A DNA stretch of 34,994 nt from Deltaproteobacteria bacterium (lineage in GTDB: Bacteria > Myxococcota_A > UBA796 > SXON01). The translations under genes and the position numbers were made by a program. Positions 16,316-24,170 of the stretch are shown here, piece after piece. A model generated the notes under the pieces. The model saw nothing but the letters and a program-made list of their open reading frames with translations, did no database searches and had not been told where the DNA came from. The stretch lies in assembly GCA_947490345.1 (NCBI GenBank), contig CANLGL010000059.1, positions 1 to 34,994 on the forward strand, in the 5' to 3' direction. Position 1 is the stretch's first letter. Each line of letters starts with the position of its first letter.

Positions 16316-16356
16316 CTCCGGGCGCTGACGGGTCGGAGGAGCATCCGGCGCGCCCC

Positions 16357-16788
16357 TCAGCGAACGACCGTGACGGGCTGGTTCGCGTGGTGAACCACCC
16401 GGTCGCTCACCGAGCCGAGCAGCCATCGCACGGCCGGGTTCAGCCCACGCGCGCCCAGCACGATGAGATCCGCGCCCACCTCGTCGGCGACCTTGCAGAT
16501 GGTCTCGGCGGCGGGCCCGAACTCCACGCGGCTCTGTACCCGCACCGCGCCCAGCTCCGCCTTGACCGCGTCGATGAGCGACTGTGCGGCGATCAACTCG
16601 TCGGGTGAGGGATGCTGCGCGGTGGTGACGAAGCCGTCGAAAAGCTGAATCGGCAGCGCCGACTGCGGCTCGATGGCGACCAATATGGTGAGTTGCACGC
16701 CGGGAGCGGCGAGCAGGAGCTTTGCATGGTCCGCCGCCTTCCGCGAGCAGGGGGAGCCGTCGATGGCGAGGAGGACGTGGTGGAGCAT
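16357..16788 (-). CDS. Universal stress protein (UspA family)
   Basis: A 143-residue single-domain UspA protein, a cytoplasmic nucleotide-binding stress protein. The N-terminal strand HHVLLAIDGS, the GADLIVLGARG strand and the ATP-binding signature G-x-x-G-x9-G-S (GARGLNPAVRWLLGS) are intact, which places it in the ATP-binding subgroup. Length is typical. The ATG at 16788 is preceded by AGGCGG. The frame stays open upstream to 17283 but only this start gives the family N-terminus. The upstream gap holds two 21-bp operator-like repeats and an AT-rich patch that probably form its promoter. Confidence 0.9.
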   Translation of the reverse strand: MLHHVLLAIDGSPCSRKAADHAKLLLAAPGVQLTILVAIEPQSALPIQLFDGFVTTAQHPSPDELIAAQSLIDAVKAELGAVRVQSRVEFGPAAETICKVADEVGADLIVLGARGLNPAVRWLLGSVSDRVVHHANQPVTVVR

Positions 16789-16947
16789 GGTGCCGCCTGA
16801 GCGAGGCTCGACCCTAATCCGATTCGCGGTACGGCAGCGTTCTGTCGCGACCAGCGCCTCCATTGCACCCACCGCGCTTGCGCCGCCGCACAACCCGAGG
16901 AGTGTCGCCACACTAGCCTGGTGGTGCGGGCTGAGCGGCTGCGCCGA

Positions 16948-17047
16948 CGCGCGCGATATGTCGCGACACGATTTTCGACTGATATTTTTCACACCACGCG
17001 AGTTCTGCGGGGCGCCACTGCGGCCGCGCGCGCGATATGTCGCGACA
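16948..17047. promoter_or_regulatory. Paired operator-like 21-bp repeats with TGTCGCGACA palindrome
   Basis: An identical 21-bp sequence occurs at 16948-16968 and 17027-17047, same orientation, 79 bp apart. Each ends in the perfect 10-bp palindrome TGTCGCGACA (16959-16968 and 17038-17047). Between them lies the most AT-rich patch nearby (about 16970-16995). The gap 16789-17066 has no gene. The layout suggests a dimeric repressor looping over or flanking the uspA promoter; read-through from the upstream reductase gene is also possible. Confidence 0.5.
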
Positions 17048-17066
17048 TGATCCGATTGCGTCCCCT

Positions 17067-17990
17067 TCAGGCACCCCCGCCGGTGTGCGACAACGCGGCG
17101 ATGGTGGCTTGCTCCTCGGCCGTCAGCGTGAACGAGGTGTACGCGAGATCGGCGCGCATGTGAACCGCGTTGCTCGTGCCGGTGAGCGGGAGGATTCCGA
17201 GGTGCATCGCATAGCGGAACAGCACCTGAGCCGGGGTACCCCCGATGCGTCTCGCGATGGGGTGGAGGGCGGTTTGAGCCCACACCGCGCGGTTGGCGGT
17301 CAGGATGGAGAAGCCCTGGTACACGATGTCGTGGGTGTGACAGAGGGAGCGCACCTCGGCGTCGAGCGCCGGCCCGTACTTGTTCTCCCGGAAGTAGAAG
17401 CGGTTCTGGACGAACGCAGGGGCAACCCGCGCGCCGGCCACAAGCTCGCGAACCTGATCCGCGCGGGCGTTGCTGATCCCGATCAGCCGCACGCCGCCTT
17501 CGTCGTGGAGCCTCTCCATCGCGCGCCAGACCTGCCAGTCGCCGGCGGTGAGCCCCTGTCCGGCCTCCGGGCCGTGGAGGAGGTACGAATCGATCACGTC
17601 GACGCCGAGATGCTCGCAGGAGCTGTCGAATGACTGTCGCACCTGCACGCCGGGCGAGGCCTGGGGGTCGTAGGGGAGGCGGTGATCCTGACCCCTTGGG
17701 TAGGTGAACTTCGTCTGGAGGAAGGGGCGTGGTGCATCGCCTGGAAGGGTCCGGACGGCGCGTCCGACCTCCGCCTCGTCATAGTGCTTCCGCTGGTTGG
17801 CGGTGTCGATTCCCAGGAAGCCGGCCTCCAGGGCCTCGCGCGCAAGGCGCTCGGTTTCGGCCTCCTTCCACGCGGTGCCGTACAACATCGTAGGCACGGC
17901 CACGCCGCGATGGTTGATGAGGCGGGTGATGCCCAGGTCCATAGCGATTGGCACGATCGCGCCTATACCGCGCCCCCGACCGGTGGACAT
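17067..17990 (-). CDS. Aldo/keto reductase
   Basis: A 307-residue (or 291 from ATG 17942) NADPH-dependent aldo/keto reductase of the TIM-barrel family, acting on unknown carbonyls. The catalytic residues are visible: Asp in GIDTANQRKHYDE, Tyr in the same segment, Lys in FLQTKFTY and His in SYLLHGP. GISNARADQV and PLTGTSNAVHM match the substrate-loop and NADP-binding segments. Neither candidate start has a good ribosome-binding site; MDLGITRLINHRG at 17942 looks the more natural N-terminus. It is divergent from the VapBC pair and lies upstream of uspA on the same strand, with operator-like repeats between. Confidence 0.88.
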   Translation of the reverse strand: MSTGRGRGIGAIVPIAMDLGITRLINHRGVAVPTMLYGTAWKEAETERLAREALEAGFLGIDTANQRKHYDEAEVGRAVRTLPGDAPRPFLQTKFTYPRGQDHRLPYDPQASPGVQVRQSFDSSCEHLGVDVIDSYLLHGPEAGQGLTAGDWQVWRAMERLHDEGGVRLIGISNARADQVRELVAGARVAPAFVQNRFYFRENKYGPALDAEVRSLCHTHDIVYQGFSILTANRAVWAQTALHPIARRIGGTPAQVLFRYAMHLGILPLTGTSNAVHMRADLAYTSFTLTAEEQATIAALSHTGGGA

Positions 17991-18002
17991 CTGAGTCGGT
18001 AA

Positions 18003-18025
18003 GAGTAATACTCAGCCAGTAATAC
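18003..18025. promoter_or_regulatory. Candidate VapB operator
   Basis: The short AT-richer gap before the antitoxin holds the palindrome GAGTA-a-TACTC (18003-18013) and a second GTAATAC (18019-18025; first copy 18005-18011), spaced 14 bp. AbrB-type antitoxins normally bind such repeats to autoregulate their operon. The GAGG at 18027-18030 then serves the GTG at 18036. Confidence 0.45.
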
Positions 18026-18035
18026 CGAGGTGCAT

Positions 18036-18266
18036 GTGCGTGTCACCAGCAAGGGTCAGGTCACCATCCCCATCGAGATCCGCCAGCAGCTCGACATCCA
18101 GCCGGAGAGCGAGGTCGAGTTCGAGGTCGTGGGCAACGTCGTTCACCTGCGCAAGTCGAAGAGCAGCGGGGATCGCGGCAAGCGTGTCCTCGCGCGCCTG
18201 CTCGCCACGCCCTACGTGGGTCCGTCCACGGACCAGTTGATGGCCCTGACGCGGGGCGACGGGTGA
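18036..18266 (+). CDS. vapB: AbrB/MazE-type antitoxin (VapB-like)
   Basis: A 76-residue swapped-hairpin DNA-binding protein. The N-terminus RVTSKGQVTIPIEIRQQLDI is the canonical AbrB/SpoVT fold signature, followed by a basic linker and a C-terminal tail that would bind the toxin. GTG 18036 is chosen over GTG 18030 because GAGG lies 5 nt upstream and the protein then begins at the family-typical RVTSKGQ. It overlaps the PIN toxin by 4 nt (GTGA at 18263-18266), the usual antitoxin-first layout. It probably neutralises the toxin and represses its own promoter. Confidence 0.9.
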   Translation: MRVTSKGQVTIPIEIRQQLDIQPESEVEFEVVGNVVHLRKSKSSGDRGKRVLARLLATPYVGPSTDQLMALTRGDG

Positions 18267-18706
18267 GGCGCTTCCTCGTCGACACCAACGTGATCGTCGA
18301 CATCCTGTCCCGCGACCCGGTCTGGTTCGAGGGCTCGGCGGAGGTGCTCACGCAGTGCGCGTCCGAGGGTCCGTTGGCGATCAACCCAATCATCTACGCA
18401 GAGTTGGCGGTAGGCTTCCCAGAGGTGGAGATCCTCGACGCGGCGCTCTCCGAGCCGGACTGGCAGCGGCTCCCGCTCCCGTGGTCTGCTGGTTTCCTCG
18501 CAGGACGGTGCTTCGGCGTGTACCGTCGTCGGGGTGGCGCCCGTTCCAGCCCGCTTCCCGACTTCTACATCGGCGCCCACGCGGCCGTGGAGGACCTGGT
18601 CGTGATCACGCGGGACGCGGCTCGCTTACGAACGTACTTCCCGAAGGTTCAGCTGATCGAGCCTCGCCGATCGACCACGACGACACGCGCGCCCGCAGGG
18701 TCCTGA
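18263..18706 (+). CDS. vapC: PIN-domain ribonuclease toxin (VapC-like)
   Basis: A 147-residue PIN-domain protein, a Mg-dependent RNase toxin. The acidic active-site residues are all present: Asp in LVDTNVIVDIL, Glu in IIYAELAVGF, Asp in LPDFYIGAHA and Asp in ITRDAARLRTYF. The last 15 residues are a Thr/Arg-rich tail. The GTG start overlaps the antitoxin stop, so translation is coupled. It looks intact and active as a type II toxin-antitoxin system. Confidence 0.92.
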   Translation: MRRFLVDTNVIVDILSRDPVWFEGSAEVLTQCASEGPLAINPIIYAELAVGFPEVEILDAALSEPDWQRLPLPWSAGFLAGRCFGVYRRRGGARSSPLPDFYIGAHAAVEDLVVITRDAARLRTYFPKVQLIEPRRSTTTTRAPAGS

Positions 18707-18732
18707 CGGCGCCGCACCCGCGGGGCCGGCGC

Positions 18733-20589
18733 CTACTCCCCAAAATGCACCCCCACGCCCCCCCCGACTAGCGCCCGTGTCGTCGCATCCTCGACCTCGA
18801 AGCGAGCCTCCGCTTCGATGAAGTACCTCGGCGTGACGTAGTGGCGTAGCCCGAGCCCCGCCCCCACCACCCCGACCAGCCGGGAGCTGGAGTCCGAGTC
18901 CGCCTCCTCCCCTCGCATCGGTCCCGACTCAAAGCCCACGTCGCCTTGCTGAATCACGCGGCCACCCCCGGCAACGAAGGCGTAGGGCCGCCACAAGCGA
19001 CCATCGACGGCGAAGCTGACGCGGCTGCCGAAGTTCCACCGACTCTCGGTCTCGTCGTTGCGAGTCCAGCCGAGGCGGTCGATGCCGAGGGCGAGGTTGG
19101 GGGTGATGAGCCAATCGGCCGACACGCCCGCGACGTAGGGCGCATCGAGTCCCTCGACGGGGTCCCAACCGGCGTAGGTCGAGACGGTGCCGCCGGTTTC
19201 TGGGTGCCGGGTCTCCCGACCGGGGTGGGGGTTGGCGTAGTACGCCGCGTCGGCGATGGCGGTGCCGTAGAGCATCGCGGCGCCGAGCGCCAGCGGGTCC
19301 GGCCCGGTGATGGAGCCGCTGAAGAAGCCGCGGTCGGGCACAAAGACGCTGCCCGCGAAGAGCGCCAGCGTTCCTGCCATCAAAAAGCCGCCCTTGACTC
19401 CTTGCTTGTTGTAGATCTGTCCGGCGCCCGGCGTCAGCGCGCTCATGCCGCCGGCCAAGAGCGGGCTGTGGCGCATGTCTGACGCGTGCACGGCCTCGGT
19501 CCACCAGCCCTGGTGCGCGTCGGTGAACTCACGCGCGGTCGAGAACAGGTCCAGGCGCTTGGCGGCCTCCTGGAAGTTCGCTGGCGCCGGGCCCTTGTCC
19601 GGGGTCGGGTTGCCCACCCCCACCGGAGCGAACTCGGTGATGGTGACCCGGGCGCCCTCGGTCAGCATCACCTCGGCGCTCAAAAGTGTCTGGCCCTCCA
19701 TCCGGCGCACCGCGTAGGAGCCCGGCGGCAGCGCCAGGGTGACCGGAGTGCCCGCGAGCTTCGACACCTCCGCGACCGGGGTGCGATCGGGCAGGCGGAC
19801 CACGGTGATGACCCCGGCCAGCTCCGCGGGGAGGGTGGCGGTGGCGCGGCCACTTGCGACCTGGGTCAGCGCAAGCTCGCCCTCGCCCTTGATGCGGAAG
19901 TCACGGTTGGGGTGCTGGACGCCGGCGGTGGTCTCTCCGGTGTGGCTGACCACGCGATCGAAGGCGTACTTGTAGGCTTCTTCGAGGGAGACGGTGCCGT
20001 CGTTGAGGTCCGCCGCGCCGCGCATCCCCGAGATCAGGTAATGCGTGAAGAAGCTGCCCCGAAGTTGGTCAGATTCTTGGGCTTCTTCGTCGGAGCTGGC
20101 CGCCGTGATCCACGCCTCGCCTTCGGCGGCGAGGCGGTCGTCTACGAGGAAAGGCTGGCTCAGCGCCGCGCCCTTGAGCCGGGTGATGCTGCCCGACCGG
20201 CAGGCGTCGAGGACGCCGACCTTGACCTCGGCGGGCATCTTGCGAATGTCGTTGCGTACCGCTTCCCAGGCGAGGGTGTCATTGCCGATGCGCAGGCCGC
20301 GCGCGTCGGCGTGGCCTGAGTAGTAGAACAAGAAGACGTCGTCGTCGAAGCCGGAGGCGACGTCGCTGTGCGCCGCGATGGCCGCCTCCAACTGGAGCGC
20401 CGTCGGACCATAGAGCACGGTGATATAGACGGGCTCGAAGTCACCGAGCTCCACCAACACTTCGGAAAAGCGACGGGCGTCTTCTTCGGCGTAGCGCAGT
20501 GGCTCCAGACCCGAACCCCCGACGTTCGCGCCCACGATCAGCGCGTGGCGAAGCACGGCGGCATGAGCGAGGCCGATCAGGAACAACAT
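18733..20589 (-). CDS. Secreted caspase-like (peptidase C14) protein with C-terminal envelope domain
   Basis: A 618-residue protein. A short signal-like leader MLFLIGLAHA precedes a caspase domain (about 15-240) with the catalytic dyad visible: YYSGHAD (His93) and LDACRSGS (Cys130). A PEGA-like beta segment follows (LPPGSYAVRR), then a PGAGQIYNKQGVKGGF segment with hydrophobic helices, as in small membrane proteins next to outer-membrane proteins. The C-terminal 170 residues look like a beta-barrel or OmpA-like fold ending GVGVHFGE. The ATG at 20589 overlaps the anti-sigma stop as TGATG. It is the third gene of the ECF sigma/anti-sigma operon, so it is either the main target or the effector of that regulator. 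Substrate unknown. Confidence 0.85.
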   Translation of the reverse strand: MLFLIGLAHAAVLRHALIVGANVGGSGLEPLRYAEEDARRFSEVLVELGDFEPVYITVLYGPTALQLEAAIAAHSDVASGFDDDVFLFYYSGHADARGLRIGNDTLAWEAVRNDIRKMPAEVKVGVLDACRSGSITRLKGAALSQPFLVDDRLAAEGEAWITAASSDEEAQESDQLRGSFFTHYLISGMRGAADLNDGTVSLEEAYKYAFDRVVSHTGETTAGVQHPNRDFRIKGEGELALTQVASGRATATLPAELAGVITVVRLPDRTPVAEVSKLAGTPVTLALPPGSYAVRRMEGQTLLSAEVMLTEGARVTITEFAPVGVGNPTPDKGPAPANFQEAAKRLDLFSTAREFTDAHQGWWTEAVHASDMRHSPLLAGGMSALTPGAGQIYNKQGVKGGFLMAGTLALFAGSVFVPDRGFFSGSITGPDPLALGAAMLYGTAIADAAYYANPHPGRETRHPETGGTVSTYAGWDPVEGLDAPYVAGVSADWLITPNLALGIDRLGWTRNDETESRWNFGSRVSFAVDGRLWRPYAFVAGGGRVIQQGDVGFESGPMRGEEADSDSSSRLVGVVGAGLGLRHYVTPRYFIEAEARFEVEDATTRALVGGGVGVHFGE

Positions 20590-21488
20590 CACTCCTTCCG
20601 TACCACCACTGACGCCACCAGGGCGCCCTCCATTCGAACCGGGTTCTGCCCCACCGCCCGCATGACCTCGTCCGGATCCGGGCGTTGGTTGGTGCACAAG
20701 GCGAAGAAGGCCTGATCGCCGGGGCTCTTGTCGAGGGTGAGCGCAAAGGGGGCGGCGCTGAGCCCGGCCTCGCCCGCGGCGACGGTGCCGTACACCTCGA
20801 CGAGGCCATTGGTGTCGCGGCCCGCGAACGTGACGTACTTCCGGCCCCGGGAATCGTAGCGGAGCTGCACCCGCGACCCGCTACCGAGCGCCTCCCCGGT
20901 GTACAGCGGGCGAGCGCTGTCCCCGGTCTGGACCCAGGCTTCCAGCCGCGGGGTCACGCCTTTGCTGCGGAGGCCGTCGTCGGGCTCGCTCGTCAGGGGC
21001 GCGGGGGCCGCGGTGGCGGCGATCGGGGCGGTGGGGATGGTGGCGGGGCGCGCGGCGGTCGCGACGGCCGGGAGAGTCGAGGCGACGCTCGGCGAATCGC
21101 TCGCGGCGTCGCTCCGCGAATCGCTCGGCGCAGCGCTCGGCATGGCCTGGGGCGCTTCGGCCGCGGCTTCGACGGGCGCCGCTGGCCACCCGGCGAGTAC
21201 CAGAGCGGGGGGCGCTTCGGTCCGCAGCACAAACGCGCCGGCGACAACCGCGGGGACCAGCGCTGCCGCGGGGAGCCAGAGGCGAACGCGCTCCCAGAGC
21301 GATCGCCTGGGCAGAAGCGCCTGGGGCATCGGGGCGAGGTTGAACGCACGCCGGGTGTCGACCTGGCTCTGCGCCCGCGCCGCGCACAGGGCGCAGGCGG
21401 CCAGGTGGGCCTGAATCGGCAGCGCCTCTGCCTCCGCGAGCTCGCCCAGCCGCAGCCGGTGCAGGAGCAAGGTGTTGATGTGGGTCAT
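20589..21488 (-). CDS. Transmembrane anti-sigma factor with zinc finger and C-terminal DUF4384-like domain
   Basis: A 299-residue single-pass protein. The N-terminus has the ZAS/zf-HC2 signature His28-x3-Cys32-x2-Cys35 (HLAACALC), which binds the sigma factor. One TM helix lies at about 70-88. An Ala/Pro/Ser-rich linker (about 95-170) leads to a periplasmic beta-rich domain (LEAWVQTGD...VQLRYDSRGRKYVTF...) resembling DUF4384. The ATG at 21488 overlaps the sigma stop by 4 nt (ATGA), and its own stop overlaps the caspase start, so the three genes are translationally coupled. It should hold the sigma factor inactive until an envelope signal arrives. Confidence 0.9.
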   Translation of the reverse strand: MTHINTLLLHRLRLGELAEAEALPIQAHLAACALCAARAQSQVDTRRAFNLAPMPQALLPRRSLWERVRLWLPAAALVPAVVAGAFVLRTEAPPALVLAGWPAAPVEAAAEAPQAMPSAAPSDSRSDAASDSPSVASTLPAVATAARPATIPTAPIAATAAPAPLTSEPDDGLRSKGVTPRLEAWVQTGDSARPLYTGEALGSGSRVQLRYDSRGRKYVTFAGRDTNGLVEVYGTVAAGEAGLSAAPFALTLDKSPGDQAFFALCTNQRPDPDEVMRAVGQNPVRMEGALVASVVVRKE

Positions 21489-21964
21489 TCGGGCCTCCGC
21501 ACCGTGGCTTTGAAGCCGGAAATTCGCTTTCGTACCGCCGCGCCGCTCAGCCCCACCATCTCGCCCACTTCGTCGTGAGTCATCCCGTCGACGTAATGGT
21601 AGGTGAGGCATTCGCGGGTCTTGTCGTCGCAGTCTTCAAGGAGATCATTGAGGAATTCGCGTAAGGCGAGCGTGTCGAGGACCGAGTCGGTGGACGCGAG
21701 CGTCGGCATTTCTTCGACCGGATCCTCCGGTCGACGCTTCTTTGACCGGATCCGATTCAGGCAGGTCGTCGTCGTCACCCGGTACAGGAACGTCGACGGG
21801 GAACTCTCACCCCGAAAGCTGTCAGAGAAGCGGTGCACCTTGAGGAATACCTCTTGCATCGCATCCTGGGCGTCCGCCTCGTTGCGGAGGATGGTGCGGC
21901 ACCGCCCGAGGACCAGGTCCCCGTAGCGGCGGTACAACGATGGGATGTCCAGGCTGTCGGCCAC
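21485..21964 (-). CDS. ECF-type RNA polymerase sigma factor
   Basis: A 159-residue sigma-70 ECF protein. Region 2 reads AQDAMQEVFLKVHRF and FLYRVTTTTCLNRIR; region 4 is the helix-turn-helix THDEVGEMVGLSGAAVRKRI. GTG 21964 is preferred because MADSLDIPSLYRRYGD is a normal ECF start. The frame is open to GTG 22057, but that extension is Pro/Ser-rich and runs through a 7-bp G/C hairpin (22003-22022). It is followed by its cognate anti-sigma and a caspase-like gene, and may also control the neighbouring lipoprotein genes. Confidence 0.9.
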   Translation of the reverse strand: MADSLDIPSLYRRYGDLVLGRCRTILRNEADAQDAMQEVFLKVHRFSDSFRGESSPSTFLYRVTTTTCLNRIRSKKRRPEDPVEEMPTLASTDSVLDTLALREFLNDLLEDCDDKTRECLTYHYVDGMTHDEVGEMVGLSGAAVRKRISGFKATVRRPE

Positions 21965-22002
21965 GCGTGGGGAAGGCTCCAGCGCGGAACGTAGCCGCGG
22001 CG

Positions 22003-22022
22003 AGGGGGGTGCGTCCCCCCCT
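22003..22022 (-). terminator. G/C hairpin after the lipoprotein gene
   Basis: AGGGGGG (22003-22009) and CCCCCCT (22016-22022) form a 7-bp perfect stem around a 6-nt loop, 37 bp past the lipoprotein stop and upstream of the ECF sigma start. There is no T-run, so termination is uncertain. Its position supports the shorter ECF start. Confidence 0.4.
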
Positions 22023-22058
22023 GACGGTCCGACGACGATGGCCAGCGCGCTGGGCACC

Positions 22059-22553
22059 TTATTCGCAGTCGTCGCCGGTGTCCGTGCCGCCGTTCCCGCC
22101 GTTGCCGTCGTCGGTCGCGGCCGCGTGCACCGTGAAGGCAGCCTCGAGGAACTCGGCGTCGTCGCCCACGTGCAAGAGCAGGTCAGCCGCGCCCTCGTCA
22201 GCGTCGGCGGCGACGCGCAGCGTGAGCAGGATCTCTCCGTCGCGCACCGCGGCGGCGAGCAAGGCTACGTCGCCGAAGGCCTCGATCTCGGTCACGGTGC
22301 TGAGGTCGAAGTTCTCGGCGGTCAACGACACGATGACGGTGTCGCCGGCAGTGGCCTCGGCCGGGTCGAGGGTGAAGCTCGCCTCGGCGGCGGCGCTATC
22401 GTCACCCAGACCGGCAGTATCCTCCGTGACGCCGTCACCATCGTGGTCCCAGCGGCATTCGCCCTTCGGCCCGCCGCAGGTGCCGTCGTAGAGGATGCAG
22501 CCGCTGGACAAGGCTGGGAGGAGGAGGAGGGCGAGGATTCGGGTCGGGGTCAT
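22059..22553 (-). CDS. Lipoprotein with immunoglobulin-like beta domain
   Basis: A 164-residue predicted lipoprotein. The leader MTPTRILALLLLPALSSGC has a basic n-region, a hydrophobic core and the lipobox LSSGC, with Cys at 19. The mature part starts with Cys-rich and DHDGDG calcium-loop-like sequence, then a beta-rich segment (ASFTLDPAEATAGDTVIVSL...) of the type seen in IPT/TIG or Ig-like domains, and ends in an Asp/Gly/Asn tail. ATG 22553 is supported by GGAG 8 bp upstream; the frame is open to 22586 but without the signal. It sits between the sigma operon and the first Asp-rich lipoprotein, all minus strand. Confidence 0.75.
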   Translation of the reverse strand: MTPTRILALLLLPALSSGCILYDGTCGGPKGECRWDHDGDGVTEDTAGLGDDSAAAEASFTLDPAEATAGDTVIVSLTAENFDLSTVTEIEAFGDVALLAAAVRDGEILLTLRVAADADEGAADLLLHVGDDAEFLEAAFTVHAAATDDGNGGNGGTDTGDDCE

Positions 22554-22628
22554 GGCGTCTCCGCTGGGGTTCGCGGGGTGAGACACCGGGGGAGCGGAAA
22601 GCCGCTACCAGAAGTTGAACCTGGCCGC

Positions 22629-24038
22629 CTACTTCGACCCGCAAGCGTAGCCGTCGGGGGCCCACTGCTCCCACTCGTAGACGCCGTCACCCAGGTTGTC
22701 GATCGTGGCCCCGAGGCGGCGGCCGCGCTCGTCGTAGGACCACTCCTGGAGCGTGTCAATCACGCCGTCGGAGGGCGAGTCGTACATCTGGTAGATGAGG
22801 TGCCCGAAGGCGTCGTACTCGTAGACGTATTCCCAGGCGCCATCGCCGTTTGAGTCTTGGCGCATGTCGGAGAGGACGCCCTTGTCATCGTAGTCGTACT
22901 CCACCACGCTGGTCAGGACGCCGTCCAGATAGCTGGAGTTGCGGATGTTCCCGTCGGCGTCCACCTCGTAGGTGGCCCCATACACGTCGATCCCGTCGGC
23001 GTATTGGTCGCTGGTCTGGCCGGTGATGGTGCCGTCCGCGTCGACGGTCTGGGTGCTGCGATAGTCGATCGCGCCGTCGTCACTGTAGTCAATGTCCATC
23101 GTATCCCAGTAGTCGTCGGCGTCGGTGAAGCTGTAGGTCTGCCGGTAGGGATAGGGGTAGGCGCCGCCGGTGGTGAACGTCTCCATGAGGCGGTCACCCT
23201 CCCAGGTGTTGGTTTGCAGGATGTCGAATACGCCGTCGCCATCGGTGTCCGTTGAGGCCGAGAGCAGGTGGTCCCCCTCGTAGATGTAGTTGGTCTCGAC
23301 GTCATACGTGCCATCGCCGTCGGCATCCTCCCAATAGTGCGTCGGCAGCCCGTCGGCGTTGAGCGTGTACTCGTAGGACGATTCGTAAGTGCCATCGTCA
23401 CCGAAATCGTACCAGTACCCGGTGTAGAAGCCGTCGGTGTAGGTGTAGCCGTACGAGTAGTCCCAGTCGCCATCGCCGTCTTCGTCGATGCGGCCCTCGA
23501 TGATCCTGCCCTCAGCGTTCCGGTCGTACTCGATGCGCTCGATGACGGTCGTGCCGTCGTTTGATCTTTCCGTGGCCACAAAAAAGCCGTCCGCCCACTC
23601 GGTGCGCGCAAAGTTGTTGAGCACCCCGTCGCGGTCGATGTCGCCCCCGACGAGCACCGCGTTGTCGTCAGCGTCGTAGCCGTACCAGATGCCCTGCGTG
23701 ATGCTGCCGTCGCCCGGGCCTTCGACGAGCAGGGCCACGCTGGCAGCACCCTCGTCGATGGAGCCGTCGCAGTTGTTGTCGAGGTCGTCGCAGGTCTCGA
23801 CGGCGCCGGGGTGGATGGCGTCGTCGTTGTCGTCGCAGTCTTCGGAGGCGAGGTAGCCGTCGGCGTCGGCGTCGTCCGAGTCAGCAGTGTCGGTGTCGCC
23901 GGTGTCCTCGGTGTCGGTATCCCCGGTGTCGCCGGTCTCTGCGGTGTCGTTGGTGCCGGTGTCCGCGGGGTTGCCGGTATCGGTGTCGTCGGAGGCCGGA
24001 GTCGCGGTTTCGCAGGCCAGCGCGAGGAGGAGGAGCAT
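22629..24038 (-). CDS. Asp-rich calcium-binding lipoprotein with YD-like repeats (module 1)
   Basis: A 469-residue predicted lipoprotein with the very short leader MLLLLALAC. Residues 10-55 are a DTGDTD-type acidic tract; then a MopE/thrombospondin-3-like block (DADADGYLASEDCDDN, ETCDDLDNNCDGSIDEG) that should bind calcium and is common in myxobacterial surface proteins. The remaining 370 residues are about ten imperfect repeats alternating a YxYDxxG element, as in RHS/YD proteins, with a DxxxDGxxD calcium-loop element. The start is placed by homology with module 2: the upstream stretch CCCGGAACCCCC is shared. It is divergently transcribed from the secreted protein at 24171. Confidence 0.85.
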   Translation of the reverse strand: MLLLLALACETATPASDDTDTGNPADTGTNDTAETGDTGDTDTEDTGDTDTADSDDADADGYLASEDCDDNDDAIHPGAVETCDDLDNNCDGSIDEGAASVALLVEGPGDGSITQGIWYGYDADDNAVLVGGDIDRDGVLNNFARTEWADGFFVATERSNDGTTVIERIEYDRNAEGRIIEGRIDEDGDGDWDYSYGYTYTDGFYTGYWYDFGDDGTYESSYEYTLNADGLPTHYWEDADGDGTYDVETNYIYEGDHLLSASTDTDGDGVFDILQTNTWEGDRLMETFTTGGAYPYPYRQTYSFTDADDYWDTMDIDYSDDGAIDYRSTQTVDADGTITGQTSDQYADGIDVYGATYEVDADGNIRNSSYLDGVLTSVVEYDYDDKGVLSDMRQDSNGDGAWEYVYEYDAFGHLIYQMYDSPSDGVIDTLQEWSYDERGRRLGATIDNLGDGVYEWEQWAPDGYACGSK

Positions 24039-24170
24039 GGGGGTTCCGGGTAGGACGGCACCTTAGCTGTGGGCGGCGGCGGCCGCTGCCGATGAGAGAT
24101 CGGTGAGAGGTTCGGGCTGGCGCGGACGGGGGTAGGGTGTGGCTCCACCCTGACCCCCGTGAGGCTTTCC
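24039..24170. promoter_or_regulatory. Divergent promoter region, module 1 (duplicated at 27280-27413)
   Basis: The 132-bp gap between divergent genes shares three blocks with 27280-27413. At 24089-24115 there is a direct repeat TGAGAG (24093-24098, 24104-24109) spaced exactly 11 bp, the geometry of OmpR/PhoB-type response-regulator sites. At 24128-24158 a near-perfect hairpin GGGGGTAGGGTG / CACCCTGACCCCC lies just before the start. The last 12 bp (GTGAGGCTTTCC) carry the ribosome-binding site. No clear -35/-10 pair is seen. Confidence 0.55.

Noticed and set aside
15951..16328. Plus-strand open frame across the 51-bp array
   Set aside because: The minus strand carries receptor-L sequence on both sides in one frame; the plus reading is open only because the repeat is palindromic and 51 bp long.
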